From Candidatus Obscuribacterales bacterium (lineage in GTDB: Bacteria; Cyanobacteriota; Vampirovibrionia; Obscuribacterales; Obscuribacteraceae): 64,000 nucleotides of DNA. Below, piece by piece: positions 9,090 to 17,774 of this stretch. Position 1 is the stretch's first letter; each line of letters starts with the position of its first letter. The notes below the pieces were generated by a model that ran no database searches, was not told where the DNA came from, and saw nothing but the letters and a program-made list of their open reading frames with translations. The stretch is from contig JAIEOQ010000001.1 of assembly GCA_019750335.1 (NCBI GenBank), forward strand, positions 62,001 to 126,000, read 5' to 3'. The translations under genes and the position numbers were made by a program.

Positions 9090-9804
9090 GCTGATCTCCG
9101 GCAGCGACAAATAAGCACTGTCCGGTGATATGCTCGCTTTTACTCAAATATTCCAGAGCCTCGGTATAATCAGATAGCTTGCCGCAGCGCTTAAGTAAAT
9201 TCTCTTCGAGTTCACGCGGAAAAACTGTGGCCGCCAATCCTTCTGAAGGTAAAAGCATTCCCGGGGCAACTGCGTTTACGCGGAAGTGCGGCGCCAGCTC
9301 GACAGCCAACATTTCGGTCAGAGCTTGAAGCGTTTTTTTGCTCAAAAGATAAGGAAAAAAGTCTGTTTTGTTTCGGCATGTCGAGGCATCGGTAACGTTG
9401 ATTATCTGTCCCTGTCCAGCTTTGCGGCTAAATTCGCGGCAGAGGATATACGGTGCGACGATGTGAATGTTTAGATTGTCTAGAAGCACTTGTGTGCTTG
9501 ATTGGGCAAAAGAAGCCGGGGTCCAGATTGAGGCGTTGTTAACCAGCAAAGAGAGGGCGCCCAGCTTTTCCATAACTTGATCGACAAGTATTTCGCTTTG
9601 ATTCGTTTGTAATAGATCTGCCTGAAAAAGCTGGCAGCGTCGGCCGATTTTTTTGACTTGGGTAGCGGTTGCTTCGGCTTCGGCAGCGGAAGATTTGTAA
9701 TGCAACGCTATGTCGTAGCCTAACTCGGCAAACTTAAGACAAGCAGCTTGGCCAAGACGCCTGGCTCCGGCTGTTACTAATGCGACTTTGCCAGGTTGAT
9801 TCAT
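9073..9804 (-). CDS. Short-chain dehydrogenase, pteridine-reductase (FolM/PTR1)-like
   Basis: This is a classical 243-residue NAD(P)-dependent SDR. The cofactor loop reads TAGARRLGQA (11-20), where the two arginines replace the usual glycine-rich TGxxxGxG; the double-Arg form is typical of pteridine reductase PTR1 and FolM, which reduce dihydrobiopterin or dihydrofolate. NNASIW follows, and the catalytic YLLSKK (Tyr-x3-Lys) near residue 152. Its ATG overlaps the ispH stop by one base (TAATG), indicating translational coupling to ispH. Convergent to folB. Pterin specificity is inference from the motif and neighbour. Confidence 0.75.
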   Translation of the reverse strand: MNQPGKVALVTAGARRLGQAACLKFAELGYDIALHYKSSAAEAEATATQVKKIGRRCQLFQADLLQTNQSEILVDQVMEKLGALSLLVNNASIWTPASFAQSSTQVLLDNLNIHIVAPYILCREFSRKAGQGQIINVTDASTCRNKTDFFPYLLSKKTLQALTEMLAVELAPHFRVNAVAPGMLLPSEGLAATVFPRELEENLLKRCGKLSDYTEALEYLSKSEHITGQCLFVAAGDQLNAWQ

Positions 9805-10997
9805 TAGTTAGGCTGAGTTTGCCGCAAAGAGAATATTTTTTCGATTACTCCGGCAATTACTTGATCCGGAGTCGATGCTCCGGCGCTTAAGCCGATGGTT
9901 AAATTGCCTTCCGGCGGTAAAAATGGTTTTTGTATAGCTTCGGTTGTTTGATGAGGAAGTTTGTGCCGGATGGAATTGTCGGCGACTATGCAATCCGGTC
10001 CGTCGATGTGATAAGCCGTAATATTTTGCACTACGGCCATTTCATGCAAATGGCCGGTATTGGAAGAGTTGTAACCGCCGATTACTACAACTAAATCGAG
10101 CGGTTCGCTAAAGAGTTCTTGCATTGCGTCTTGGCGTTCTTGGGTGGCATCGCAGATAGTGTCGCCTGGACTGAGAAAATGCTGATCAAGCTTTTGCGCT
10201 CCGTATTTTGCCAGCATAGTGCGCTCAATTAGTTTGCCGATACTTTCGGTCTCGCCTTTGAGCATTGTTGTCTGATTAGCTACGCCGAGTCGATTTAAAT
10301 GAGTATCGGGATCGAAACCTTGTGATACGGCACTTTTGAATTTATGCAAAAATTCGTTCTTGTCTCCACCCTGCAAAATGTAATTGCAAACCCATTCCGC
10401 TTCGGCCAAATCTTGAACGATCAAATAATTTTGTGAGCGCGAAGAGGTGGCAATTGTTTCTTCGTGCTTGTATTTGCCGTGAATAATTGCTGTAAAGTCG
10501 CTTTTCTTGTATTTGTCTACCCGATTCCAAACCCGAGAGACCCAGGGGCAGGTGGTGTCGACTATTTCGCAATTTTTTGCTTCAAGCAAGCGCATTTCAT
10601 CCACTGAAGCGCCAAAAGCAGGAAGGATTACTACGTCTCCTTCGCTTATCTCAGTAAAAATTTTGCGTTCTTGTTCGTCTTGAGGGACAAATTTGATCTG
10701 CATCTGGCGCAGATTCTCATTAACCAGAGGGTTGTGGATTATTTCGTTTGTAATCCAAATCTGTTTGTCGGGAAACTGTTTGCGCGTTTCGTAAGCCATT
10801 GAAACCGCGCGATCCACTCCCCAACAAAAACCGAAAGCCTTTGCTAGCTTAATTGTTATGCCTGCTTCTTCCAGGGAGTAGCCGTTCTGACGAATAGATG
10901 AAATTAGGCTTGATTCATATTCGCGACTTAAGTCTTCCTGGACTAAATCTTTCAGGCCAAAGCTCTTGCGGTGATAAGTTGGTCCGGCTTTTATCAT
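9804..10997 (-). CDS. ispH: 4-hydroxy-3-methylbut-2-enyl diphosphate reductase, long cyanobacterial/plant type
   Basis: IspH makes IPP and DMAPP at the end of the MEP pathway with a [4Fe-4S] cluster. Cluster cysteines are visible in AFGFCWGVDRAV (Cys58), VDTTCPWVSRVW (near 150) and DTICDATQERQDA (near 275). The 397-residue length and the N-terminal RKSFGLKDLVQEDL...EYESSLISSIRQNGY extension belong to the cyanobacterial and plastid form, not to the roughly 310-residue enterobacterial form. The downstream SDR overlaps by one base. This gene is one of the phylum clues in the window. Confidence 0.95.
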   Translation of the reverse strand: MIKAGPTYHRKSFGLKDLVQEDLSREYESSLISSIRQNGYSLEEAGITIKLAKAFGFCWGVDRAVSMAYETRKQFPDKQIWITNEIIHNPLVNENLRQMQIKFVPQDEQERKIFTEISEGDVVILPAFGASVDEMRLLEAKNCEIVDTTCPWVSRVWNRVDKYKKSDFTAIIHGKYKHEETIATSSRSQNYLIVQDLAEAEWVCNYILQGGDKNEFLHKFKSAVSQGFDPDTHLNRLGVANQTTMLKGETESIGKLIERTMLAKYGAQKLDQHFLSPGDTICDATQERQDAMQELFSEPLDLVVVIGGYNSSNTGHLHEMAVVQNITAYHIDGPDCIVADNSIRHKLPHQTTEAIQKPFLPPEGNLTIGLSAGASTPDQVIAGVIEKIFSLRQTQPN

Positions 10998-11119
10998 GCT
11001 ACTGATTGTACTTGGTCGAAGATGAAGTCTGGACCTTAAGTAATTTAGCTGCGGTTAATCAGGCGACCTGCGGTCTGTTTTGCGCCACAGGGCGATGATT
11101 AAACCCACTTAGCACTTCT

Positions 11120-12091
11120 CTAAGCTTCGCAATGTTCGTTGTTAGTGGTCGGTTCTTGGACAAATTTGTCAATTTTGGCTGAAAGCGCCGACTCGTCGAG
11201 CAGAATTTGTCGCAAAACCAGGTCCAAGTTGTAAGTCATATTGAAATTAACTGTAGTCATTCTGGCTAAAATCAAAAAATCGTAAAAGGAAAGAGCAAGC
11301 GGTATTAAAGTCCAAGACCAGAGTAAATAAATCCAGCCGCTTACTGTGTCATTCAAATAAAATTTGTGTCCCCCGCAAAACCCGGAAAATAAAGTAAGCA
11401 GACAAGCTGTAAGCTGCTTCTTGCCGTTGGGCAGAACCGAATCGGCAATTATTAAAGCGCGAGCCCTCTGCCCGCTGGTAATGTCTGCATCCTCCGATCC
11501 TTCGTCTTTAACTAAGGGTTCGCCGGCAGTCCCGCACCAGCAGCTGATATTTTTTGCTCCGCCGTGACGAAACTGATAGATTTCAGCTTCGGCAAAGAGA
11601 CGCTTGCAGTTAGCGCAATAAAGAGATAAATAGCGACCCTCCTCGTTTGTCGGTGGACGAAAGAGCTCATTTTTGAAGAGTACGGCAAAAGTGAGATGGG
11701 TGCTTGCGGCCATCAAATCCTGGGACCGTTTCAGCCAAGCTTCGTGCATTTCCGGGCACAGCGTGGCTTGAGCGATAATGCGATATTGATCTGCTGCTTC
11801 CGGGGCTTTGTTTGCTGCCTCCAGAGCTTGAGCTAAAAGTAACCGTGATTCAATCTCGCGATTGTCAGGTTCAGGCAAAGTCCTGCTGCAACGCACGGCT
11901 TCTCGAAAAGAGAGAACAGCAGTTTCGCCGGCGCCGGAGCTTAGCGCTTCTTTGCCTCGTTCCAGCCAGCCGGCATAAGTTACAGCCAGCTCGTCAGGTG
12001 TTGGCGCCCGATTGGCAATCTGAGGCGCGCAAACCGGGCAGGTTTGATTTTTTGAAGTTAAGGAGGTTCGACACTTAGCACAAAAATGCAT
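11120..12091 (-). CDS. Zinc-ribbon, TPR-like and TM2-domain membrane protein
   Basis: I start at ATG 12091 because GGAGA lies six bases before it; a longer frame to 12121 has no ribosome-binding site. The N-terminus is a zinc ribbon with Cys4, Cys7, Cys18 and Cys21 (CAKC...CPVC). A helical TPR-like part (about 35-130) follows, then a second cysteine cluster (YCANCKRLF and SCWCGTAG, about 155-190). The C-terminus is a TM2 domain: LLTLFSGFCGGHKFYLNDTVSGW and two hydrophobic helices. TM2 proteins are membrane-bound and mostly uncharacterised. No function is assigned. Confidence 0.75.
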   Translation of the reverse strand: MHFCAKCRTSLTSKNQTCPVCAPQIANRAPTPDELAVTYAGWLERGKEALSSGAGETAVLSFREAVRCSRTLPEPDNREIESRLLLAQALEAANKAPEAADQYRIIAQATLCPEMHEAWLKRSQDLMAASTHLTFAVLFKNELFRPPTNEEGRYLSLYCANCKRLFAEAEIYQFRHGGAKNISCWCGTAGEPLVKDEGSEDADITSGQRARALIIADSVLPNGKKQLTACLLTLFSGFCGGHKFYLNDTVSGWIYLLWSWTLIPLALSFYDFLILARMTTVNFNMTYNLDLVLRQILLDESALSAKIDKFVQEPTTNNEHCEA

Positions 12092-12192
12092 ATGGTCTCC
12101 TTTTACCGGTCTAATATTCATTCTAGCCCATGCCCCTCAAGCCAGCCAGTAACATTCGGGGGTAATCAGGAGGGAATTTATCTTCAATGTCC

Positions 12193-12198
12193 TATAAT
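12193..12198 (+). promoter_or_regulatory. Candidate -10 box for the TMTC-like gene
   Basis: TATAAT occurs 42 bases before the ATG at 12240, in the 148-bp gap between divergent genes. No good TTGACA-like -35 lies 17 bp upstream (the sequence there is purine-rich, GAGGGA), so this is a candidate based on the -10 only. Confidence 0.4.
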
Positions 12199-12239
12199 GG
12201 CTAACCTCAAGCGGAAAGCTTGGAAAGAGGAAATTGCCG

Positions 12240-14612
12240 ATGAGCTCCGAAGAACAATTGCTTAGCGAAGATGTCGATACCGCATCCGGTGCAAGCGATA
12301 AATGGTCATGGCTTTTGCTGCTTGCAGCAATTGTTGTAGCGATTATCCCCTATTCTTTGAATCTTTTTAGTCCGCCTTTGCTCGATGAGCAATTTTTGCT
12401 TTCTTGGCTTACCCATATGGGTAAACTTTCCGGTTCATCATCGATGAGCGGTTTTTTTGCTTGGCCGGGTTTTGATGTTTCCGACCGCTGGGGACCGCTT
12501 ACTCATGGAGTTTTGTGGATTCAAAGTCTGCTTTTTGGCGATAAACTCTTCTTCTATCGTTCTTGCTCTGTCTTGTTGCATGCTCTTTCCGGATGGTTTT
12601 TATACCGGATTTGCCGACTGGCGGGAGCTGAGCTTTTACAATCAATCGCTGCCGGTCTTGTTTTTCTTCTTTATCCGTTGAACAGTGAAGCCGTAGCCTG
12701 GCTCGGTGGGATCGGTAGTCAATTATCCGTACTTTTATTCCTGGCTTCTTTTTCTTTGTATCTTTCCGGACAAGCAAAAAATATCAGCTGGGGCAAACTT
12801 GGTCTAGCGCTTCTGCTTTTTGTCTGTTCTTTAGCTGCATCGATTCAAGCTTGGACAGGCGCTCTTGTCGTAGTCGCTTTTGCTGTGACTACCCTTGTTT
12901 TTGCTAAGAATGAACGAAAGCAAGATGCTACTCAAGCGATAATTCCGGTTTTACTTTATGTAGTGATTGCCGGTGTTTGTCTTGCTGCTAACGGCATTAC
13001 TTTTTTCTCGTCTTTTGATTTAAGTTCAATTGGCACTCTTTGTCATCGTTTCTTTTTGCCGATCAATCAGACTGTTTGGCAGCGTTATTCCAAAGAATAT
13101 GTAGCTTATTATCTTTTGGCTGCGCCAACAGCTCTTTCATTGATTGTCGGTTTGTGCCTGTGCGCAAAGATGACGTTTCGGCGCAATGTTATATTCGCGC
13201 TTCTTTGGCTTTTGCTTGCGCTGGTGCCTCTGTCCGGTCTGTCTTTGACAGATCCATCTTTGTATGGAAGTCGCTGGTTGTATTTCGCCTCTTTGCCTTT
13301 GTCTTTATTGGTTGCTTATGCCTGCACTGGCATTGGTTGTGCTTTTGAGCGATACAAAAAACCTTTGCTGGCTGTTTCCTGCCTGCTTTTACTGGCGTTT
13401 GGCGTAATGTATTTCAAGCATTTGTGGAATCAAAACAGCGCTTATCGTAATTCGGCGCGAATTTTGCGCGCGGTGCAAAGCTCCGTTTCAATCGCCAGTT
13501 CAAAAAGCAATCTTTCATTCTTGATCTTGCGTGATATGCCTCGTCCTTTGAGTATCGCTCCGGCATACTCTATTGCCGGTCCGGTATGTATTGATACGTC
13601 CACAGGCTTGCTGCGTTCTAATCCGGTCCCGGATGGACGTCTGAAAGATCTGCTTGCTCAGGGAAAATACAAAGACTGTGCTTTGCGTTGGGAGTCTAAT
13701 TTGCAAAGCTTTATTCCTCTGGAGCTTACGCCGGAGCAACATAGCTGGTTGCCGAATATGACGCCGGCAGATTTCGCCGGACGTCTTAATCCGGGCTTGA
13801 TTTTTTATAAAACGGTATCTCTAGACGAGCAGGAAGGGGTTATGGTTTTACAGACCAATTCAGCTCAGGGTCCGATGATCATCCTTACTGCTTCGGAGTT
13901 AAGTCCTTTGTCCGGGGATTACTTAGTTCTGGAAGCGCGGATGACTGCGCCACCGAATTTAGTATCACCTAAAATTGAGTTGCACTGGCAAACCAATGTG
14001 CATGAAGATTTCGATAAAAAAGAGCGTTATGCCCATACTCGCGCCATTGTCAATGATGGTAAGTATCATACTTATCATCTTTCGCTACGTTCAAACGGTT
14101 GGACAACCGGCGGGCGCCCGAAAGTTTTTGCCTTAGGCTTTCCTTCTGGTGCCAAAGTCGAATTGAAGCGTACAGCGGTAGTGGCAAAAACCGGTTTGCT
14201 TCCCGAGTTGACAGCCCTCAGCCAAGAAAATCCTTCGCCGCCGCGCTATACGCCTCCGTATTATAATTACCCGTCCGTTCCCGAGCTGGGACTTGTGGCG
14301 CTTGCAGATAGTGCTAAGGCAATAACGGCCCAATATTCGGTGGCGGCAATCCCGGATGCCGAAGGTGTACTGGTTGAAATCTCAAAAGCGAATCGAAGCT
14401 TTGATGATGCAAACGGGGATCATCTTTCATCCGTAACGTTGAAAACTTTGACTGTCAACGGTAAAGAAGGAAGTCTTTCCATCCCGTTTGCTGAGCTTGA
14501 TGGTCCGGGCGTATACAGCATCCGTGTGATTGGCGTTAATGCTCGCGGCTTTTATCGCGGCATGTTCAGCGACGCTTTGTCTTATCAGGTTCCGCTAACC
14601 GGGAAGCAATAA
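12240..14612 (+). CDS. Polytopic membrane protein resembling TMTC/GT-C glycosyltransferases, with C-terminal beta-rich domain
   Basis: About eleven transmembrane helices span residues 22-400, then a soluble domain of roughly 390 residues. The loop after the first helix (SPPLLDEQFLLSWL) places an acidic residue where GT-C enzymes have their catalytic Asp/Glu. The segment LYPLNSEAVAWLGG recalls the HPLNxEAVAW motif of TMTC-type O-mannosyltransferases and their bacterial relatives. The C-terminal part is strand-rich, with sugar-binding-like character but no clear family. ATG 12240 is preferred over TTG 12234 because GAGG at 12227-12230 is nine bases away. The stop directly abuts the next start. 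Confidence 0.65.
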   Translation: MSSEEQLLSEDVDTASGASDKWSWLLLLAAIVVAIIPYSLNLFSPPLLDEQFLLSWLTHMGKLSGSSSMSGFFAWPGFDVSDRWGPLTHGVLWIQSLLFGDKLFFYRSCSVLLHALSGWFLYRICRLAGAELLQSIAAGLVFLLYPLNSEAVAWLGGIGSQLSVLLFLASFSLYLSGQAKNISWGKLGLALLLFVCSLAASIQAWTGALVVVAFAVTTLVFAKNERKQDATQAIIPVLLYVVIAGVCLAANGITFFSSFDLSSIGTLCHRFFLPINQTVWQRYSKEYVAYYLLAAPTALSLIVGLCLCAKMTFRRNVIFALLWLLLALVPLSGLSLTDPSLYGSRWLYFASLPLSLLVAYACTGIGCAFERYKKPLLAVSCLLLLAFGVMYFKHLWNQNSAYRNSARILRAVQSSVSIASSKSNLSFLILRDMPRPLSIAPAYSIAGPVCIDTSTGLLRSNPVPDGRLKDLLAQGKYKDCALRWESNLQSFIPLELTPEQHSWLPNMTPADFAGRLNPGLIFYKTVSLDEQEGVMVLQTNSAQGPMIILTASELSPLSGDYLVLEARMTAPPNLVSPKIELHWQTNVHEDFDKKERYAHTRAIVNDGKYHTYHLSLRSNGWTTGGRPKVFALGFPSGAKVELKRTAVVAKTGLLPELTALSQENPSPPRYTPPYYNYPSVPELGLVALADSAKAITAQYSVAAIPDAEGVLVEISKANRSFDDANGDHLSSVTLKTLTVNGKEGSLSIPFAELDGPGVYSIRVIGVNARGFYRGMFSDALSYQVPLTGKQ

Positions 14613-15038
14613 ATGCGCGAGATTGAGGTTGATATGGAAGCGTTGTCTTTTGCTTGGCAAGATCAGGCTGAGGACAGCCATTATTATCTGGATCTGGAGA
14701 CGGCAAGCGTTGTGCTTGTACGCCCCGAGCTTGACGATTTCAACGAGCTGCGGCGCGAAATAGAGTTGGATCCGGAACGTTATTTGCTTTGTCCGAAAGC
14801 GGCACGTAATCAACTTGAACTGGATTTGTCGGATTTTGTTTGTACGATTAACGAACCGAAGATCAAGAGCATAGTTGAGCTGGTTTTGGATGCGCCCAAC
14901 AAGTTTATGACACTGCATGCGGTGTTAGCTAAATATCCGGAAGAAGCGGAACGTTGGCAAGAGTGGCGAAAGCAAGAAGCGCGCCAGCGTGCCTTGCGCT
15001 GGCTTACGGCTCACGATCTCAAACCCTCTTGTAAGTAG
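14613..15038 (+). CDS. UPF0158 family protein
   Basis: This 141-residue soluble protein resembles the UPF0158 family, with MEALSFAWQDQAEDSHYYLDLETASVVLV near the start, a central acidic ELDPERYLLCP region, and a C-terminal RWQEWRKQEARQRALRWL helix. Members often begin with a short strand pair recording a Tyr-Tyr-Leu-Asp-Leu-Thr pattern. The function of the family is unknown. The ATG lies immediately after the preceding stop, with GGGAAG as the likely ribosome-binding site inside the upstream gene, so the two are co-translated. Confidence 0.7.
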   Translation: MREIEVDMEALSFAWQDQAEDSHYYLDLETASVVLVRPELDDFNELRREIELDPERYLLCPKAARNQLELDLSDFVCTINEPKIKSIVELVLDAPNKFMTLHAVLAKYPEEAERWQEWRKQEARQRALRWLTAHDLKPSCK

Positions 15039-15059
15039 AATCTGATATCATAGACAACG

Positions 15060-15926
15060 ATGAAAGATCGTAGCCTAGCCATTGCTCTAATAATCTTTGC
15101 CCTTGTCGGTTTGCCGGCTTGCACCCATATAAGTTTGGGCGGCAAAAATCCATCTGCTGTATCGACACAAGTTGGCGGCGGGTTGCTAGACCAGGGTAAA
15201 TCTTCCATACCCCCGGTTGTAGGGAGTTGGGAGGTCGATTATGAATTCAAGGGGGAAGCCTATGTTTCGGAAGCGGTTTTCGAACAAAAGGGCACCGAAC
15301 TAAGCGGTCAAGGGGCGGATCAAACCGGACTCGAATGGAAAGTTGAAGCCGGACAGATAAACGGCAATAAAGTTTCTTTCAACAAGGTTTATGTCAGCGC
15401 TGACCCACCGCGCCCGCCGGTAAGCTATACCGGTGAATTGAAATATCTTGAAAGCAAGGAATATACCGGTTGGATGATGGAAGGCACTTATTCCACTCAA
15501 GCAGCCGACGGGAAAGTCTTATCAGGAAAATGGGTCTCTAACCCGATTTCCGTGGCAACAGCAGAAGCTCCGACGCAACCGGCTACTTCCGGCGGCAGCG
15601 TGCGCCCGGCTGATATTTCCGGACGTTATGATGTAAGTTATCAGTACAATTTCACTAAAATTCTCTCCAAAATGTGGTTGCGCCAAGACGGCGAAAAACT
15701 AAGCGGAGATGGCGTGGATACTACAACCGGCGAAAAATATCTGATTAGCAAAGGTTGGTATGCTTATCCGAAAATTACCATTGTGCGCCAGTATCAAAAA
15801 GCAAAAGGCGCCAAAGAAAATCGCAGTATGACTTTTAAAGCCGAGCTGTCATCAAATGGTAGTAGCATCGACATGTCCGGTGAAACTCAGTTCGGCGGAC
15901 AATGGGAAGCTCATTTAGTTCGTTAA
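15060..15926 (+). CDS. Lipoprotein with two copies of a beta-rich domain
   Basis: The N-terminus is a lipoprotein signal peptide ending in LPAC, so Cys21 is the lipidated residue. Two similar beta-rich units follow, at about 53-150 and 185-288. Each begins with a G-x-W/Y-x-V-x-Y-x-F/N strand, then LSGQGADQTG / LSGDGVDTTTG and a long twisted strand, so the gene has an internal duplication. A low-complexity linker rich in Ala, Thr and Pro joins them. No enzyme motif is present; the fold may be lipocalin-like. The 3' end overlaps the convergent Nudix gene by 12 bp. Confidence 0.7.
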   Translation: MKDRSLAIALIIFALVGLPACTHISLGGKNPSAVSTQVGGGLLDQGKSSIPPVVGSWEVDYEFKGEAYVSEAVFEQKGTELSGQGADQTGLEWKVEAGQINGNKVSFNKVYVSADPPRPPVSYTGELKYLESKEYTGWMMEGTYSTQAADGKVLSGKWVSNPISVATAEAPTQPATSGGSVRPADISGRYDVSYQYNFTKILSKMWLRQDGEKLSGDGVDTTTGEKYLISKGWYAYPKITIVRQYQKAKGAKENRSMTFKAELSSNGSSIDMSGETQFGGQWEAHLVR

Positions 15927-16499
15927 GCGTTTGAATTTAATAGCTGCACGGGCTAAGCGTTTGCCGAAATTTCCTGTTTCCAGATCGGCAAGTGTAACCC
16001 ACTTGTGGTCGCTTACTTCGTCCAGTTGCAGACTTAATTTCTCCTTGCCGCCATAACGAAAAACATAGAGAAAATCGTGGTGATAATGGGACAGCTCGCG
16101 TTTGTTTGGATTAGCCGGGATGGCATGAGAATCGATATCCAGCGGAATTAAGTTTGGTTGGTGCCAGGGATGCAACTGAAATTCAACCAGCCCTGTCTCT
16201 TCCCTGGCTTCGCGTAAGGCGCCTTGCATCGGCTCTTCCTGCCACTCCAGATGCCCGCCGGGCTGCAGCCAGCGTTCCAAAAATTTATGCTTAATCAGTA
16301 AAACTTTCTCTTCGTTGTTATCGAGAATAAGGGCGGCGGCTGTTAAATGTCCGGAAAAATTGGCACGAGAAGACAGCGGTTCGCCTGACTGTTGAAGCTG
16401 AATCGGCAGATGTCCGAGAAACTCTCGATCTAAAGGAAAGAGCTCTAGATAAGCGTTAACAAGATTACTAATCTGTCGAGCATAAATAGAATCGCTCAT
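15915..16499 (-). CDS. Nudix hydrolase
   Basis: The Nudix box is intact near residues 105-127 (GGHLEWQEEPMQGALREA followed by REETGL), containing the metal-binding REUXEE core. The enzyme hydrolyses nucleoside diphosphates linked to another moiety. The 194-residue length includes about 65 N-terminal residues with a helical NLVNAYLELFPL region before the fold. The substrate cannot be inferred. It lies nine bases downstream of kbl on the same strand and could be the last gene of the tdh-kbl transcript. Confidence 0.88.
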   Translation of the reverse strand: MSDSIYARQISNLVNAYLELFPLDREFLGHLPIQLQQSGEPLSSRANFSGHLTAAALILDNNEEKVLLIKHKFLERWLQPGGHLEWQEEPMQGALREAREETGLVEFQLHPWHQPNLIPLDIDSHAIPANPNKRELSHYHHDFLYVFRYGGKEKLSLQLDEVSDHKWVTLADLETGNFGKRLARAAIKFKRLTN

Positions 16500-16508
16500 T
16501 TTATTCTG

Positions 16509-17753
16509 TTAGATCACGCCTAACTTTTTGCCCGCTTTGGCAAAAGATTCAAGCGCTTTGTCCAGATCGGCTTTTGTATGTGCGGCTGAAATCTGCACGC
16601 GCATACGAGCTTCGCCTTTGGGTACTACCGGGTACCAGAGCCCGCGGACATAAACACCAAGCCCGAGAAGTTCGGCGCTCATATCCTGAGCGATGGCTGC
16701 TTCGCCGACCATTACCGGAACAATTGGATGGTCTCCGTCCAAAATCTTAAAGCCGGCGGCAACAATCTCTTTGCGGAAGTAAGCTGTGTTGTCGTGCAAG
16801 CGTTGTACTAAAGAATTATCTTTTTCCAAAAGTTCGATTGCCGCAAGGGTAGCTGCAACTATAGATGGTGGCACTGAATTGGAGAAAGTGTAAGGGCGAG
16901 CTTTTTGACGTAGAAAATCAACAAGAGTTTTGCGTCCGCTGATGAAGCCGCCGGCTGCCCCGCCAAGAGCTTTGCCTAAAGTGCCTGAAATTACGTCAAT
17001 CTGTCCGTGCACGCCTTGGTGCTCTGGCGTGCCGCGACCGGTTGCTCCTAAAGCTCCGGTTGAATGTGATTCGTCGACATAAAGCAGCGAACCGGTTGAA
17101 CGAGCCAGTTTAACAAGCTCGGGCAATGGTGCCGTATCACCTTCCATGCTGAAAACGCCGTCGGTAGCGATGATTTTGATGCGATAGTTTTTGCTCTCAT
17201 CCTCTTTCAGCCATTGTGAAAGTTGTTCTAGATCGTTATGTTTGTAGGCGCGAGCATCGGTAGTTTTAGCCGCAATTCGCGATAAGCGTACGCCGTCGAT
17301 AATGCTGGCGTGATTAAGTTGATCGCTGTAAATCATGTCGCGATAGTTTTGTTGTCCTAGATCGCTTGTGAGCATGGCGTTGAAAAAGCCTTCATTAGCG
17401 GCCCAGCAAGAGGAAAAAAGAATGCTGTCTTCGCAGCCGAGAAATTCGGCGATTTTTTCTTCCAGCTGACGATGCAGCGGTTGGGTGCCGCAGATGAAAC
17501 GTACTGAAGCTAAGCCGTAGCCATATTTATCTAGGGCTTTTTTTGCTGCTTCAACAACAACCGGATGATTTGCTAGTCCAAGATAATTATTGGCAGCAAG
17601 CATTACTACTTGCTTGCCGTTCACATGGACTGTGCCGCCCTGTCTACCGTCGAGCGGAACTTCGTATTTATAAGTTTTTTCCGACTTCGCTTTTGTAAGT
17701 TCGCTCTCCAGGTCGTTATAGAGTCCCTGTAAGTGCGCTGTCGAAACGGTCAT
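16509..17753 (-). CDS. kbl: Glycine C-acetyltransferase (2-amino-3-ketobutyrate CoA ligase)
   Basis: Kbl cleaves 2-amino-3-ketobutyrate with CoA to glycine and acetyl-CoA, the second step of threonine degradation. It is an alpha-oxoamine synthase with PLP. The signature strings include [11 protein letters not shown], the substrate-side [30 protein letters not shown], and the PLP-lysine region [14 protein letters not shown]. At 414 residues it is slightly longer than the E. coli protein (398). AGGGGA precedes the ATG. The preceding gene on the strand is tdh, so the pathway assignment is secure and separates it from BioF. Confidence 0.94.
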   Translation of the reverse strand: MTVSTAHLQGLYNDLESELTKAKSEKTYKYEVPLDGRQGGTVHVNGKQVVMLAANNYLGLANHPVVVEAAKKALDKYGYGLASVRFICGTQPLHRQLEEKIAEFLGCEDSILFSSCWAANEGFFNAMLTSDLGQQNYRDMIYSDQLNHASIIDGVRLSRIAAKTTDARAYKHNDLEQLSQWLKEDESKNYRIKIIATDGVFSMEGDTAPLPELVKLARSTGSLLYVDESHSTGALGATGRGTPEHQGVHGQIDVISGTLGKALGGAAGGFISGRKTLVDFLRQKARPYTFSNSVPPSIVAATLAAIELLEKDNSLVQRLHDNTAYFRKEIVAAGFKILDGDHPIVPVMVGEAAIAQDMSAELLGLGVYVRGLWYPVVPKGEARMRVQISAAHTKADLDKALESFAKAGKKLGVI

Positions 17754-17774
17754 CTGCAGTCCCCTCGCGTTGAA

